From Candidatus Altimarinota bacterium (lineage in GTDB: Bacteria > Patescibacteriota > Gracilibacteria > UBA4473), in assembly GCA_020631075.1 (NCBI GenBank), contig JAHDHX010000001.1, forward strand, positions 166,331 through 230,330: DNA of 64,000 nt, in the 5' to 3' direction. The notes below the pieces were generated by a model. That model was not told the origin of the DNA. It saw nothing but the letters and a program-made list of their open reading frames with translations, and did no database searches. Below are positions 25,793 through 35,104 of the stretch, one piece after another. A program made the position numbers and the translations under genes. How positions within the stretch are numbered: the first letter of the stretch is position 1; every line of letters starts with the position of its first letter.

Positions 25793-27150
25793 GAGGGGGG
25801 AATGTCAGGGGCGAGGGCGGACAGGGCGGTGGCGAGGTCGGCGGGGAGGGCGTGGGGCCGCCACTGGGCGTAGGGGTACGCCGCGCCAGTGGGCGTGGAG
25901 TCTGGCGTGGGGATGACCCACTGGGTGAGCTCGGGCCACTGGCCTGAGTCACGCATGAGGGCGGCGGCGTGTCGGACTTCGTCGACTTCGCCGACACATT
26001 CCCAGGGTTTGAAGTCGCGGAGGCCGAGGAGCTCCTCATAGAGTGGGGTGAGGGCAGGGTCGGTGATGAGGTCGTGGCCGAATGTCTCGACCAAGGTGTC
26101 GCGGCTGACCCAGGGCCCGAGCATGAGGGCGACGAAGGCGCATTTTGGGCACTGGGTGCACCAGCTGAGCTTAGTTTTGGGGTGGCCGTCGAGGGTGAAG
26201 TTGCGGTTGCAGGATGACCACTGGCCTCTGACCCGAGGGAGGACGTGCTGGGCGAAAACCTGCATGATGCGGAGCTCGGTCAGGGGGCGGAGGAGGGAAA
26301 CGTAGTCGAGCTGGGGGGAAACGTGCTGGTGGACGTAGTGCTGGAAGGCTTGCTCGAACGGAAATGACTTGGAGTACTGGTGGTTGACGGGGGTGGTGCC
26401 GAGGGTGGTTTGGGGTTCGTTGGCGGAGGCTTCGTTGGAGTAGATGATGCGTTGGGTGCCCGTGAGAACGCAGTGCAGCACGGCTACGCAGCTGAGAATA
26501 GCCGTGATGGGAACGTGGCCGTTTTGGGCTTTGGGGTGGGAATTCAATGACTGGATCTGTGGTGCGAGGCGGCGGGTGACGCTGTGGTGTGAGAGGCCGA
26601 GTGATTGGACCTGTGGGTGGAGGAGGTGTGACTTGCCGACGGTCCAGCTGTGGAACGGTAACCCTGCGTGCTGTAAGACGGCGCAGGTGGTGAGGGAGTC
26701 TTTGCCTCCGCCGAGGGGGACGAGGGCGTCTTGGCCCTCAAAACTAGCGCTGGGGGTGGGAGAATGCGGGCCGACGGGGAAGGTGATCTGCGGGAGGTGG
26801 TCGTAGCCGTTGCGATAGAAAAACTCGCCCAGGCCGTGTCGCCACGTGGCGGCAAAAAACTGACCAACGGTGGGCACGGGGGCCAGCGAAGGGTCACGGA
26901 AGGTGAGGGTGGGGGGAGTGAAGACTTTGAAATAGGAAACGCCTGCCATCAGCCACAGGGCGTAGAGGGCTGACTGGAGCGCGAGAGGGTCGGGCTGCGC
27001 CAGTGGAGTGATGGCGGAGAAGTCAAAGATTTCCCACAGGGTGTCGGTAGGGTCACCGAAGCTGTAGCCGAGATGGGCGGTGGCGGTGGTGGGGTCGTAG
27101 TGGCAGGACTCAAACACGAAGGTGGTGGGCACTGACGAGGGGAAAGACAT
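25789..27150 (-). CDS. murL: MurL-like UDP-MurNAc-L-Ala-L-Glu epimerase
   Basis: A 453-residue protein matching what I know of MurL, first described in Xanthomonas, where it epimerises the terminal L-Glu of UDP-MurNAc-L-Ala-L-Glu to D-Glu using ATP. Visible support: a PP-loop type ATP site VPLGGGKDSLTT at about residues 144-155, the block IIYSNEASANEP, and a CTQCPKCAF cysteine cluster at about residues 336-344. Its position directly before murD with an ATGA overlap is the known genetic linkage. This would replace glutamate racemase (MurI), which is not seen here. Low alternative: another PP-loop ligase. Confidence 0.83.
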   Translation of the reverse strand: MSFPSSVPTTFVFESCHYDPTTATAHLGYSFGDPTDTLWEIFDFSAITPLAQPDPLALQSALYALWLMAGVSYFKVFTPPTLTFRDPSLAPVPTVGQFFAATWRHGLGEFFYRNGYDHLPQITFPVGPHSPTPSASFEGQDALVPLGGGKDSLTTCAVLQHAGLPFHSWTVGKSHLLHPQVQSLGLSHHSVTRRLAPQIQSLNSHPKAQNGHVPITAILSCVAVLHCVLTGTQRIIYSNEASANEPQTTLGTTPVNHQYSKSFPFEQAFQHYVHQHVSPQLDYVSLLRPLTELRIMQVFAQHVLPRVRGQWSSCNRNFTLDGHPKTKLSWCTQCPKCAFVALMLGPWVSRDTLVETFGHDLITDPALTPLYEELLGLRDFKPWECVGEVDEVRHAAALMRDSGQWPELTQWVIPTPDSTPTGAAYPYAQWRPHALPADLATALSALAPDIPPS

Positions 27151-27183
27151 CGGGGTGACTATGCTGGATCTGGGGGGTGGTGT

Positions 27184-27744
27184 CTACTGCGGGAGCCATT
27201 TGATGTTGCAGCCCATAGAAGGGAGCTGGGGGCTGGGGATGGGTCGGTCGCTGAGGAGGGATTCAAGCGCGGTGGTGAGGTCGGCCCCGTCGACGGGGGT
27301 GGGCTGGCCAGGACGAGAGGCGTCAAACCGACCGCGGTAGACAAGAGTCTGCTGGGAGTCGTAGACAAAAAAGTCAGGGGTGCAGGCGGCCCCAAAGGCG
27401 CGGGCGACTGACTGTGAGGCGTCGTAGAGGTAGGGGAACGGAAAGTCGGCGGACTGGGCGAGCTGGGCCATGGCTTCGGGGGCGTCGTCGGGGTAGGAGT
27501 GGGGGTCATTGGCACTGATGCCGATGAAGGCGACACCGCGGGGGAGGTAGGTGCGGGCGGTAGCGAGTAGAGCGTCGAGAAGGTGGACGACGAAGGGGCA
27601 GTGGTTGCACATGAAGATGACGACGGTGGCCTGCGGGCCGAGGAGGCTGGTGTGCGGGTGCTGGGTGCCCGTGAGTGGCTCGGGGAGGGTGAAGGCGGGC
27701 AGGGCCGAGCCGAGGGGGGTCATAACCGAAGGGGTGAGAACCAT
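27184..27744 (-). CDS. Thioredoxin-fold redoxin with CNHCPFV active site
   Basis: A 186-residue AhpC/TSA-like protein. The active site FMCNHCPFVVHLLDAL near residue 50 belongs to the CNHCPFV-type thioredoxin family, with further marks FIGISANDPHSYPDDAPEAM, FGAACTPDFFVYD and the C-terminal SMGCNIKWLP. It has no signal peptide with the start at ATG 27744, so it is likely cytoplasmic and acts in thiol redox or peroxide defence; the exact substrate is unknown. An upstream frame extension is not protein-like. The murL ATG follows 33 bases after its stop, so trx-murL-murD may be one transcript. Confidence 0.82.
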   Translation of the reverse strand: MVLTPSVMTPLGSALPAFTLPEPLTGTQHPHTSLLGPQATVVIFMCNHCPFVVHLLDALLATARTYLPRGVAFIGISANDPHSYPDDAPEAMAQLAQSADFPFPYLYDASQSVARAFGAACTPDFFVYDSQQTLVYRGRFDASRPGQPTPVDGADLTTALESLLSDRPIPSPQLPSMGCNIKWLPQ

Positions 27745-27840
27745 GGTAGGAGGGGGAAAATAATGGGGAGTGGAATTGGCAGATTTGCAGATGAGGGGGG
27801 GCACGCTGAGTGTAGCGGCTGAGAAAAATGGACACAATGA

Positions 27841-27868
27841 TAAAGAGCCCTGAGGGAAGGGCTCTTTA
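27841..27868 (-). terminator. Strong hairpin, probable terminator of the obg-pyrF-exonuclease operon
   Basis: Perfect 11-bp inverted repeat (TAAAGAGCCCT and its complement) with a 6-base loop. It lies about 115 bases beyond the stop of the exonuclease gene and about 100 bases before the ATG of the redoxin gene. The T-run after the stem is weak, so termination is inferred mainly from stem strength and place. Confidence 0.55.
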
Positions 27869-27983
27869 CCGTTACTCTTATGATGCGAAACATGGTTTGC
27901 TGAAGGGGGATCTGAGGACCAACCCTGCAGCTCAGGTTTCACATTAGTATTATCGTAATTTTGGGGGTGGTGTTACAAGTTTT

Positions 27984-28568
27984 TTATGGGTCTTTTCGGG
28001 TTGACGCGCGGACGGCCTGTGCGAAGCGGGCGGGGGAAAACTCTTGGGCCCAGAGGAGGTAGAAGTAGACGATGGCGGAGGTGTCGGCGAGCGCGCGATG
28101 GCGGTCTGTGAGGGTGATATTGAACCTTTGGACGAGGGTGCTGAGGCTGTGCTTGCGGAACTGGGGGTAGAGGGCGCGCGAGAGGAGCACGGTGCAGAGG
28201 CGGTCAGCGCGGAGGCCGTAGCCGATCTGGGCGCAGGACTGGCGGAGGAAGCCGTAGTCAAAGCGGGCGTTGTGCGCGGCGAAAACGGCTCCCTCAAACA
28301 GGGGGGCGACGGTGGGCCAGTATTCGGCGAAGGTGGGGGCGTCGGCGACGTCGGCGGGGGAAATGCCCGTGAGGCGCTGGATGAACGGTGGGATGGGCTG
28401 GTCGGGGCGGATGAGGGAGGACTGGCGGGCGACCTCGACGCCGTGCTCGAGCCTGATGCAGGCGATTTCGATGATTCGGTGGTCGATGGCGTTGCCGCCA
28501 GTGGTCTCGAGGTCGACGAAGGTGATGACGGGGGGCAGGCCCCCTGCGTCGGTGTGGGTGGGGGGCAT
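27984..28568 (-). CDS. DnaQ-like 3'-5' exonuclease (DEDDh)
   Basis: A 194-residue exonuclease of the proofreading/RNase T superfamily. Motif ExoI is FVDLETTGG near residue 18, ExoII is AAHNARFDYGFLRQ, and ExoIII is HRALADTSAIVYFY, giving the Asp, Glu, Asp, His and Asp active-site set. It could be a stand-alone epsilon subunit or a repair exonuclease; no UvrC or polymerase domain is fused. It follows pyrF in the same direction after 12 bases and ends the operon. Confidence 0.88.
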   Translation of the reverse strand: MPPTHTDAGGLPPVITFVDLETTGGNAIDHRIIEIACIRLEHGVEVARQSSLIRPDQPIPPFIQRLTGISPADVADAPTFAEYWPTVAPLFEGAVFAAHNARFDYGFLRQSCAQIGYGLRADRLCTVLLSRALYPQFRKHSLSTLVQRFNITLTDRHRALADTSAIVYFYLLWAQEFSPARFAQAVRASTRKDP

Positions 28569-28580
28569 GAGGTGATGTGG

Positions 28581-29423
28581 CTAGCGGGTGGTCTGCTGGT
28601 CGAAAAGGGTTTGCATGGCGCTGCGGGCGGCGGTGGCGTAGTCGGGCCCGGTGCTGGCGTAGAGCACGGCCCGTGAAACGGGCACGAGTAAGCCCAGGCC
28701 GTCGCGGCGGGCGGCCAAGATGTCTGGCAGGGTGCCGCCCTGGGCCCCGACCCCCGGGGCGAGAAGCCAGCTGTGGGGGAGCTCGTCACGGAAGAAGGTG
28801 AGCATCTGCGGTTGGGTGGCGCCGATGACTGCCCCGAGGCTGCTGAAGCCTGTCTGGGGGCATTGGGTGGGGATGTTCCAGTCTTCGAGGTGCTCACCGA
28901 TGCGGACGGAGAGGTCTTCGTAGCCTTGGAACTCGGTCGCGGAAGGGTTGGAGGTGCGCACGAGCACGAAGAGGGCTTTGCCAGCGGTGAGGCAGTAGGG
29001 CAGAAAGGGTGTGATGACGTCTGAGCCCATGAGGGGGTTGACGGTGATGGCGTCGCACTCAAGGGGGGCGTCTGGCTCAAAATAGGCCCGAGCGTAGGCG
29101 GCGGATGTGGCGCCGATGTCGCCGCGCTTGCCGTCGAGCATGGTCATGAGGCCGAGTGTGCGGGCGTGTTGCAGGAGTCGGCTGACGGCGCTGAGCCCCG
29201 GGCCGCCGAAGACTTCGAAGTAGGCGAGTTGAATCTTGACCCCGCAGATGAGGTCAGCGGTGGTGTCGATCATTTCACGACAAAAGGCTTCGGCGCCCTC
29301 AGCGGTGGGGGGGAAACTGTCTGGCATTAACTCTGGGTTGGGGTCGAGCCCGAGCATGAGGCAGGAGTCTTTGGCACGGATGCGTTGTGCGAGGTCGTGG
29401 CTGAAAGTAGCGGGGAAGTCCAT
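28581..29423 (-). CDS. pyrF: Orotidine 5'-phosphate decarboxylase (type 2)
   Basis: Last step of UMP synthesis. The 280-residue TIM-barrel protein has LMLGLDPNPELMPDS, VKIQLAYFEVFGG, the catalytic MTMLDGKRGDIGATSAAYA (K-D-K-D network), TVNPLMGSD and LLAPGVGAQGG. Length and LDGKRGDIG wording match the longer type 2 enzymes. The start is ATG 29423; the frame extends upstream but overlaps the M15 peptidase gene and is not conserved. It lies in the obg-M15-pyrF-exonuclease gene string. Confidence 0.95.
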   Translation of the reverse strand: MDFPATFSHDLAQRIRAKDSCLMLGLDPNPELMPDSFPPTAEGAEAFCREMIDTTADLICGVKIQLAYFEVFGGPGLSAVSRLLQHARTLGLMTMLDGKRGDIGATSAAYARAYFEPDAPLECDAITVNPLMGSDVITPFLPYCLTAGKALFVLVRTSNPSATEFQGYEDLSVRIGEHLEDWNIPTQCPQTGFSSLGAVIGATQPQMLTFFRDELPHSWLLAPGVGAQGGTLPDILAARRDGLGLLVPVSRAVLYASTGPDYATAARSAMQTLFDQQTTR

Positions 29424-29461
29424 GGGTTTTTGTGGGGAGCATACCCAGGGAAGGTCAGAGC

Positions 29462-30193
29462 TCAACTGTGGGGGAGGGCTTTTTCGAAGTGTTGGTAATC
29501 TTTGAGGATTTCCCAGTCGCCGCCCCATGTCCAGCCGAGGTCTTTGAACCTCTGCACGAGGGGGTGGTCCGCGGTGAGGGTTTGCGGGTGGGTGGGGTCG
29601 TAGACACTGCCTGGGGGAAGGATGACGGTGCCTTTGATGTAGGGGTTTTGCTGAGGGTTGATGTCTATAGCGACGGCGTGGTGGCCACTGTGGGAAGACA
29701 GGGCGGTGCCGCCAGTGATGGGACGGTAATTAAAGGCGGCGGTGTTGTTGGCGGCCATGGAGGCGTCGTCGCTCCACTGGAACTCGCTGACGGGGGTGAT
29801 CTGGGTGAAAGGGTAGCCGATCTGGCGACTGAGGGCCATGATCTCTATGATGTCGGCGACGGCGTCACGGTGGATGACAAGCTGGCCGGTGGTTTCGTAG
29901 CCTGTGTCGTCAATGTAGGTGACGGTGATGACTTGCTGGGCGTCGAGCACGGCTTGTGGTGCGGTGGACCCCGCGAGGGCTTGGGCGCGGGTGAGAAGCG
30001 TAGGGATGACTGGCTGAGACGCTGTGACTTCCGTGGTGGGAGGAGTGTCGGTGGTGGAATCAGCTAATATGGGCAGGAGGGGAGTGTAGGCAGCGGTGTG
30101 TGTGGACACCTGCTGCGCCTTGGGCGGAGGGGTAATGGCTGGGGTAGCTGGGGTGGAAAACAGGAGGAGCCAGCTGATGAGGTCGATTTCCAT
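29462..30193 (-). CDS. Secreted M15-family peptidoglycan peptidase
   Basis: A 243-residue cell-wall peptidase of the D-Ala-D-Ala carboxypeptidase / L,D-endopeptidase M15 class. The N-terminus has a short hydrophobic stretch (LISWLLLFSTPATPAI) serving as signal or anchor, then a Pro/Thr-rich linker to about residue 75. The zinc site is SSHSGHHAVAIDINP (His and Asp ligands) near residue 165, and GWTWGGDWEILKDYQHFE at the C-terminus supplies the catalytic and last His ligand. It acts outside the membrane on stem peptides. It lies 23 bases after obg and before pyrF. Confidence 0.85.
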   Translation of the reverse strand: MEIDLISWLLLFSTPATPAITPPPKAQQVSTHTAAYTPLLPILADSTTDTPPTTEVTASQPVIPTLLTRAQALAGSTAPQAVLDAQQVITVTYIDDTGYETTGQLVIHRDAVADIIEIMALSRQIGYPFTQITPVSEFQWSDDASMAANNTAAFNYRPITGGTALSSHSGHHAVAIDINPQQNPYIKGTVILPPGSVYDPTHPQTLTADHPLVQRFKDLGWTWGGDWEILKDYQHFEKALPHS

Positions 30194-30216
30194 AAGCAGT
30201 GGAGCAAGAGGTGGAA

Positions 30217-31560
<1,344 letters not shown>

Positions 31561-31575
31561 TTACTTTAGCGAGCT

Positions 31576-31917
31576 GTGTTACCGCGTCAGAACAAGTTTA
31601 CGTCTTGGCTGTTTGACCGTCTGTGGCGGAGAGGGAAGCGCGTGCGGCTGAAACACGGGGTAGCGGTGGTGACCCCAGCGAAGGGGGCACCACGGTATGC
31701 GGCGGTGGTGGGGAAGAAGATTTCAAAAAAGGCGCCAGTGCGGAACCGACTGCGGCGGCAGCTGTATGCGGCGATGCGCGAGCACATGTGGGGAAAGGGG
31801 CACCGAGGGGCTAACGTGGTGTGGTTGTATCAAGGAGACTTTAAAATCCGATCAGCAAAAGAGTTCGAGGGGGATTGTGCTGTGATCGTGGACTACATAC
31901 AAAAACACCACTCATAA
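31576..31917 (+). CDS. rnpA: Ribonuclease P protein component
   Basis: Basic 113-residue cofactor of the RNase P ribozyme, which matures tRNA 5' ends. The signature is GKKISKKAPVRNRLRRQLYAA near residue 47 (family R-N-R-KRR), preceded by the central strand GVAVVTPAKGAPRYAAVV. The start appears to be the GTG at 31576. In most bacteria rnpA lies just after rpmH on the same strand. Here rpmH is on the opposite strand and convergent, sharing a two-way terminator. The stop codon is part of the terminator stem. Confidence 0.93.
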   Translation: MLPRQNKFTSWLFDRLWRRGKRVRLKHGVAVVTPAKGAPRYAAVVGKKISKKAPVRNRLRRQLYAAMREHMWGKGHRGANVVWLYQGDFKIRSAKEFEGDCAVIVDYIQKHHS

Positions 31918-31936
31918 ATGAGTGGTGTGTTATTTT
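31905..31936. terminator. Bidirectional intrinsic terminator between rnpA and rpmH
   Basis: The 11-bp arms ACACCACTCAT (31905-31915) and ATGAGTGGTGT (31918-31928) flank a 2-base loop. A T-rich run follows on the + strand (TTATTTTT) and TTTTTG on the - strand, so it can end both convergent transcripts. The rnpA stop codon lies in the stem and loop. Confidence 0.85.
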
Positions 31937-31952
31937 TGACTTTGTTGTGCGT

Positions 31953-32102
31953 TTAGTAGCGTTTCTCTTTGGCTTCGACGCTGAGCATTTTTCGACCTTT
32001 CTTGCGGCGGTTGGCGATGACGCGGCGGCCACCAACGGTGCGCATGCGGGCACGGAAGCCGTGAGTGCGGAGTCGTTTACGCCATCGTCGTTTTGCGAGC
32101 AT
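31953..32102 (-). CDS. rpmH: Ribosomal protein bL34
   Basis: Very basic 49-residue protein of the 50S subunit. It matches bL34 in [20 protein letters not shown] and [11 protein letters not shown]. The usual MKRTYQPS start is replaced by MLAKRRW, and the tail VEAKEKRY is a few residues longer than usual. The ATG at 32102 is chosen because family similarity begins there. The gene is preceded by a consensus promoter and is convergent with rnpA. Confidence 0.93.
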   Translation of the reverse strand: MLAKRRWRKRLRTHGFRARMRTVGGRRVIANRRKKGRKMLSVEAKEKRY

Positions 32103-32132
32103 CTTTTGAGGGTTTAGGTCTAAAGCCAGTGT

Positions 32133-32161
32133 CTTATATCTTTGGTTGGTGAGAGTGTCAA
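32133..32161 (-). promoter_or_regulatory. Consensus promoter of rpmH
   Basis: TTGACA (32161-32156) and TATAAG (32138-32133) on the - strand are separated by 17 bases. Transcription would start about 25 bases before the rpmH ATG. Confidence 0.8.
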
Positions 32162-32169
32162 AACAAAAG

Positions 32170-32197
32170 TTGACCAAGTGGAGCTATGGCATACTAT
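32170..32197 (+). promoter_or_regulatory. Promoter of the tRNA-Met gene
   Basis: TTGACC at 32170-32175 and TACTAT at 32192-32197 are separated by 16 bases, giving a start about 30 bases before the tRNA. It is back to back with the rpmH promoter, their -35 boxes only eight bases apart. Confidence 0.65.
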
Positions 32198-32234
32198 CGC
32201 TCGGCTTTGTGGGGAAAGTGTTCTCGTACATTGC

Positions 32235-32311
32235 GGCACGGTAGCTCAGCTGGTCAGAGCGTCGGATTCATAACCCGGAGGTCGGGAGTTCAAGTCTCCC
32301 TCGTGCCACCA
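32235..32311 (+). tRNA. tRNA-Met (anticodon CAT), elongator type
   Basis: A 77-base tRNA with encoded CCA. Acceptor arm GGCACGG pairs with TCGTGCC (last pair G-T), the D stem is GCTC/GAGC, the T arm GGGAG-TTCAAGT-CTCCC is perfect, and the loop TTCATAA shows anticodon CAT. The first pair is G-C and the anticodon stem lacks three consecutive G-C pairs, so it is not the initiator. The bottom pair of the anticodon stem is an A-C mismatch. A lysidine-modified tRNA-Ile cannot be excluded by anticodon alone. Confidence 0.93.
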
Positions 32312-32393
32312 ATCTCATCATTCACACTTCCGCCACAGGTCTATCTTCTTTTACCTGAGGAGTTTTTTTGGAATGGGGAAGTGTTGAGACTCT

Positions 32394-34193
32394 TTAGTCC
32401 TCCAGCTGAGTAGTGGGTGGTAGACTGAGCCCTAGCCCGCTGCGCCAGTCGATAGTTGTGATGCTGTGGGTGGCGGCGGATCGGTCGGACCAGATGATGT
32501 TGGCGTTAGCGGACTGGAGGTCGGACACGGTGCCTGTTTGGAATTGTCCGTCGGTGAGCCAAGTGAAGGTGACGCTTTCGCTGGGGTTGGTAGGGAGGGG
32601 GTCTTCTAATGCGAGGAAGAGGACGTAGTCTCTTTCTGCTTCGGGGAGAAGGAGCAACTCTGTGCTGGCGTCGAAGCGGAGCAGGCCGCTGGTGGGCGAG
32701 AACGAGGTGACATTCATAGACCAGAGGGGGTCCTGCTGGTAGACGTCGCCGCTGGCACGGTAGGTGAGCATGACGTCGCTGGGGTCGATGGTGCCGCCAG
32801 CCCACTGGAGGTTGTCGAGGTCAACTTGCAGGGAGAGGCGAGACAGGGCGACGCGTTCGTCTTCGGAGGGGTTTTCGATCGTGAAGGCGTAGAGTGGCTC
32901 TAGGGCACCGCTGGCATTGAGCGCGGCGGGAGGCTGGTAGTCTGCATTACGAACGGTGAGGTGGGCACCAGCAAGAGTGGCCTCATACAGTGGGGCTGGG
33001 GCGAGGAGTTGCCCTGGGGTGACGGGGAGCCCCGTGCTGGCGTAGGCTTCGACGTCGGTGATGGCGAGGCGAAGGATGGCCTGACTGGGGTCGGCGTACG
33101 CTATGGAGGGGTTGGTGTCGAGTGACATGACATAGCGAGTGCGACTGCCGCGGGGCAGCACCAGCGGGGGGCTGAACCGTAGAGTAGCGCGTTCGCCTAA
33201 GAATTCGCCAGAGCCGAGGGTGTTGCCAGCGAGGTCGCTGAGGTGGAGGCGGGCGACGGCCTCCTGCCCGTCGGCGTTGGGGGCGATGTTTTTGATGGTG
33301 ATTTCCTCGAGGGTGATTTCGCTGAATTGGGCGTCGAGCTCGAGCTCAAGGATTTGGTGGCGTTCATTGGGGGTGAGCACTGGCGGGGTGAGGGCGGGGT
33401 CGACTCGCTGAAGGACAAACTTAGTGCCGGTGGGGTTGCTGGGAAGTGACTGGAAGGCGAACAGGTCGGACGCGGTGGTACCACTAGTGATGATGCGCAC
33501 GGGTTCGCTGCTCTGGCCAGCGGCAAAAACCTCCGTCAGGTCGAGGGTAAAGGAGCCGTCAACGGTGCCATAACTGCTGGCGGGGGCGAGGCGAATGCTG
33601 ATGTCAAGGGTGGTGCCTTCGCCCGGTGCGAGGCGCAGTGGGGAAGCAAGCGAAAGGGTGACGGTGCCGTCGTCGGCGACTGGTTGCTCGACACCGCCAT
33701 GAAGGAGCTGGAAGAGGTCGTAGTCGACGGAGGTGTTTTGCGAACGGAGGCGGAAGCTGAGGGCTTCGACCTCGACAGCCTCAGCGTACCCCTGCCAAGG
33801 GGCGGGTGGGTTGATGAGGGAGACTTGTAGCACGGTGATAGGGGTAGCGTCGGTGACGGCCAGCGAACGGATGCCGTAGGGAGTTGTGAGGACATTGAGC
33901 TGGGCGGGGGTGCCGACTTGGCGCTCTGGGCCCGTGTCGCTCATGGGGCTGGTGCTCGTGGTGCTGGGGGCGACTACCGTGATGGGTTGGCTGAGTGACT
34001 GGTCGACGGTCCACTCAACGTAGCAGGGGGCGAACTCTCGTAAATAAACCTGGTCGATGGTGACCTGGCCGCAGGTGACAGGGGCCAGCTGGTGCCCAGT
34101 GGTGTAGACGTCAGCCACGGAAAACTGTGCCAGCGCCAAAGCGGGCAGGCTGACGGTGACAACGAAAGCGAGTGAAGACAGAAGGCGGCGCAT
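32394..34193 (-). CDS. Secreted beta-rich protein, unknown
   Basis: A 599-residue exported protein with a classic signal peptide (MRRLLSSLAFVVTVSLPALA then LAQF). The rest is Thr/Ser/Pro/Leu-rich without further membrane segments. It contains several similar beta-sandwich-like stretches, for example SLRLAPGEGTTLDISIRLAP-type and LVLPRGSRTRYVMSLDTNP-type segments and ELLLLPEAERDYVLFLALED, each a hydrophobic strand after a Leu-Pro-Gly/Arg turn. This looks like a repeated domain of surface proteins. No sortase motif or C-terminal anchor is seen. A TATAAT box at 34223-34218 with TTGCCC 17 bases before it is a likely promoter. Confidence 0.75.
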   Translation of the reverse strand: MRRLLSSLAFVVTVSLPALALAQFSVADVYTTGHQLAPVTCGQVTIDQVYLREFAPCYVEWTVDQSLSQPITVVAPSTTSTSPMSDTGPERQVGTPAQLNVLTTPYGIRSLAVTDATPITVLQVSLINPPAPWQGYAEAVEVEALSFRLRSQNTSVDYDLFQLLHGGVEQPVADDGTVTLSLASPLRLAPGEGTTLDISIRLAPASSYGTVDGSFTLDLTEVFAAGQSSEPVRIITSGTTASDLFAFQSLPSNPTGTKFVLQRVDPALTPPVLTPNERHQILELELDAQFSEITLEEITIKNIAPNADGQEAVARLHLSDLAGNTLGSGEFLGERATLRFSPPLVLPRGSRTRYVMSLDTNPSIAYADPSQAILRLAITDVEAYASTGLPVTPGQLLAPAPLYEATLAGAHLTVRNADYQPPAALNASGALEPLYAFTIENPSEDERVALSRLSLQVDLDNLQWAGGTIDPSDVMLTYRASGDVYQQDPLWSMNVTSFSPTSGLLRFDASTELLLLPEAERDYVLFLALEDPLPTNPSESVTFTWLTDGQFQTGTVSDLQSANANIIWSDRSAATHSITTIDWRSGLGLSLPPTTQLED

Positions 34194-34292
34194 GAGGCGA
34201 GGGGGAAAATCGCTTCACATTATAGGGTGGGGCGGGGTGGGGGGCAAATCGGGTGTGTTGTGCGGATGGTCGTGAGAATTACTGTGAAACTG

Positions 34293-34949
34293 TTATGGTT
34301 TGGGCTTTTTGTTGAGGGGAATTTTGACTTCAAGGTTGGCGGAATGCTCGTCAAAATTGACTGAGCCGTGACCAGCGGTGACTTCGGTGCCGTTGGGGAA
34401 GGTGTGGGTGGCACGGAGGCCCGTTACAGTAACTGGACTCGGGTCAGTGAGATTAGTATTACTGATGCTTGCTCCAGTTAGGGCGGTTGTGATTTTTGCT
34501 TTTTTGTTTATTTTATTTTCAATTACTACTTCTCCGCCAACTGCAAATCGGGGATTTTCACGAGTATTTGAGTTGGCGGGGAAATGTAAGCCGAGAGAAT
34601 TGACGGAAAGACTGCCTGTTTTGCCTTCGATCTTACCACCAATAGGAATACCTCCTCGAGTAGTGTTTGGAGATTTATCAGGGCGATGGGGGACGGTCTC
34701 TGTCATGAGCTCGCGGGTGGTGGGGGGCTTGAGGTTGGTCACTGACTCTGCCCTGGCTGGGTGGAGGTTAAGGCTTATATCTTGCTGGGTTTGCTGGAGT
34801 GCTTGCTGGTTTTCGAGGATGCACTGTTTGAGTTCATGCTCTGACTGGGGAAAGGTGTCTGGGAGCTCCTGCGGGGGGCGTTTCTCGGGGTTTGATTGTC
34901 TAATAACGCGTGCGGGGGTGGGCTGTGGGTGGCGGAAGAGGTGTTTCAT
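34293..34949 (-). CDS. Unknown 218-residue protein
   Basis: I do not recognise it. The N-terminal half is polar (about residues 1-80, with QEL, QSEHELKQCILENQQALQQ as a probable short helix). The C-terminal half (about residues 95-218) is Gly/Asn/Thr-rich beta structure (GGIPIGGKIEGKTGSLSVNS and SPVTVTGLRATHTFPNGTEV), ending in a Lys/Pro tail. There is no signal peptide. The ATG at 34949 lies six bases after an extended -10 box (TGCTATAAT), so the message is probably leaderless; a GTG one codon earlier is less likely. Confidence 0.6.
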   Translation of the reverse strand: MKHLFRHPQPTPARVIRQSNPEKRPPQELPDTFPQSEHELKQCILENQQALQQTQQDISLNLHPARAESVTNLKPPTTRELMTETVPHRPDKSPNTTRGGIPIGGKIEGKTGSLSVNSLGLHFPANSNTRENPRFAVGGEVVIENKINKKAKITTALTGASISNTNLTDPSPVTVTGLRATHTFPNGTEVTAGHGSVNFDEHSANLEVKIPLNKKPKP

Positions 34950-34955
34950 CACTTC

Positions 34956-34961
34956 ATTATA
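34956..34961 (-). promoter_or_regulatory. Extended -10 box, leaderless promoter
   Basis: On the - strand TGCTATAAT ends six bases before the ATG at 34949, so transcription would start at the start codon. Confidence 0.6.
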
Positions 34962-35050
34962 GCATGATTTGAAATTTTACCTCAATCGGTAGCGAAGGGT
35001 TGAGATCAAGAAATGTTGGGTGGGCTTTTTTTGGGGTTTGAGAGAAAAGA

Positions 35051-35085
35051 AAAAACCCCCGTGGCGGTTGTGCCAGGGGGTTTTT
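35051..35085 (-). terminator. Intrinsic terminator after the 422-residue secreted protein gene
   Basis: An AAAAACCCCC / GGGGGTTTTT repeat with an inner TGGC/GCCA pair forms a long stem. On the - strand it is followed by TTTTTTCTTTTC. The + strand also has a T-run, so it may work both ways. Confidence 0.85.
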
Positions 35086-35104
35086 AGCCAGATAAGGCGG
35101 AGTA

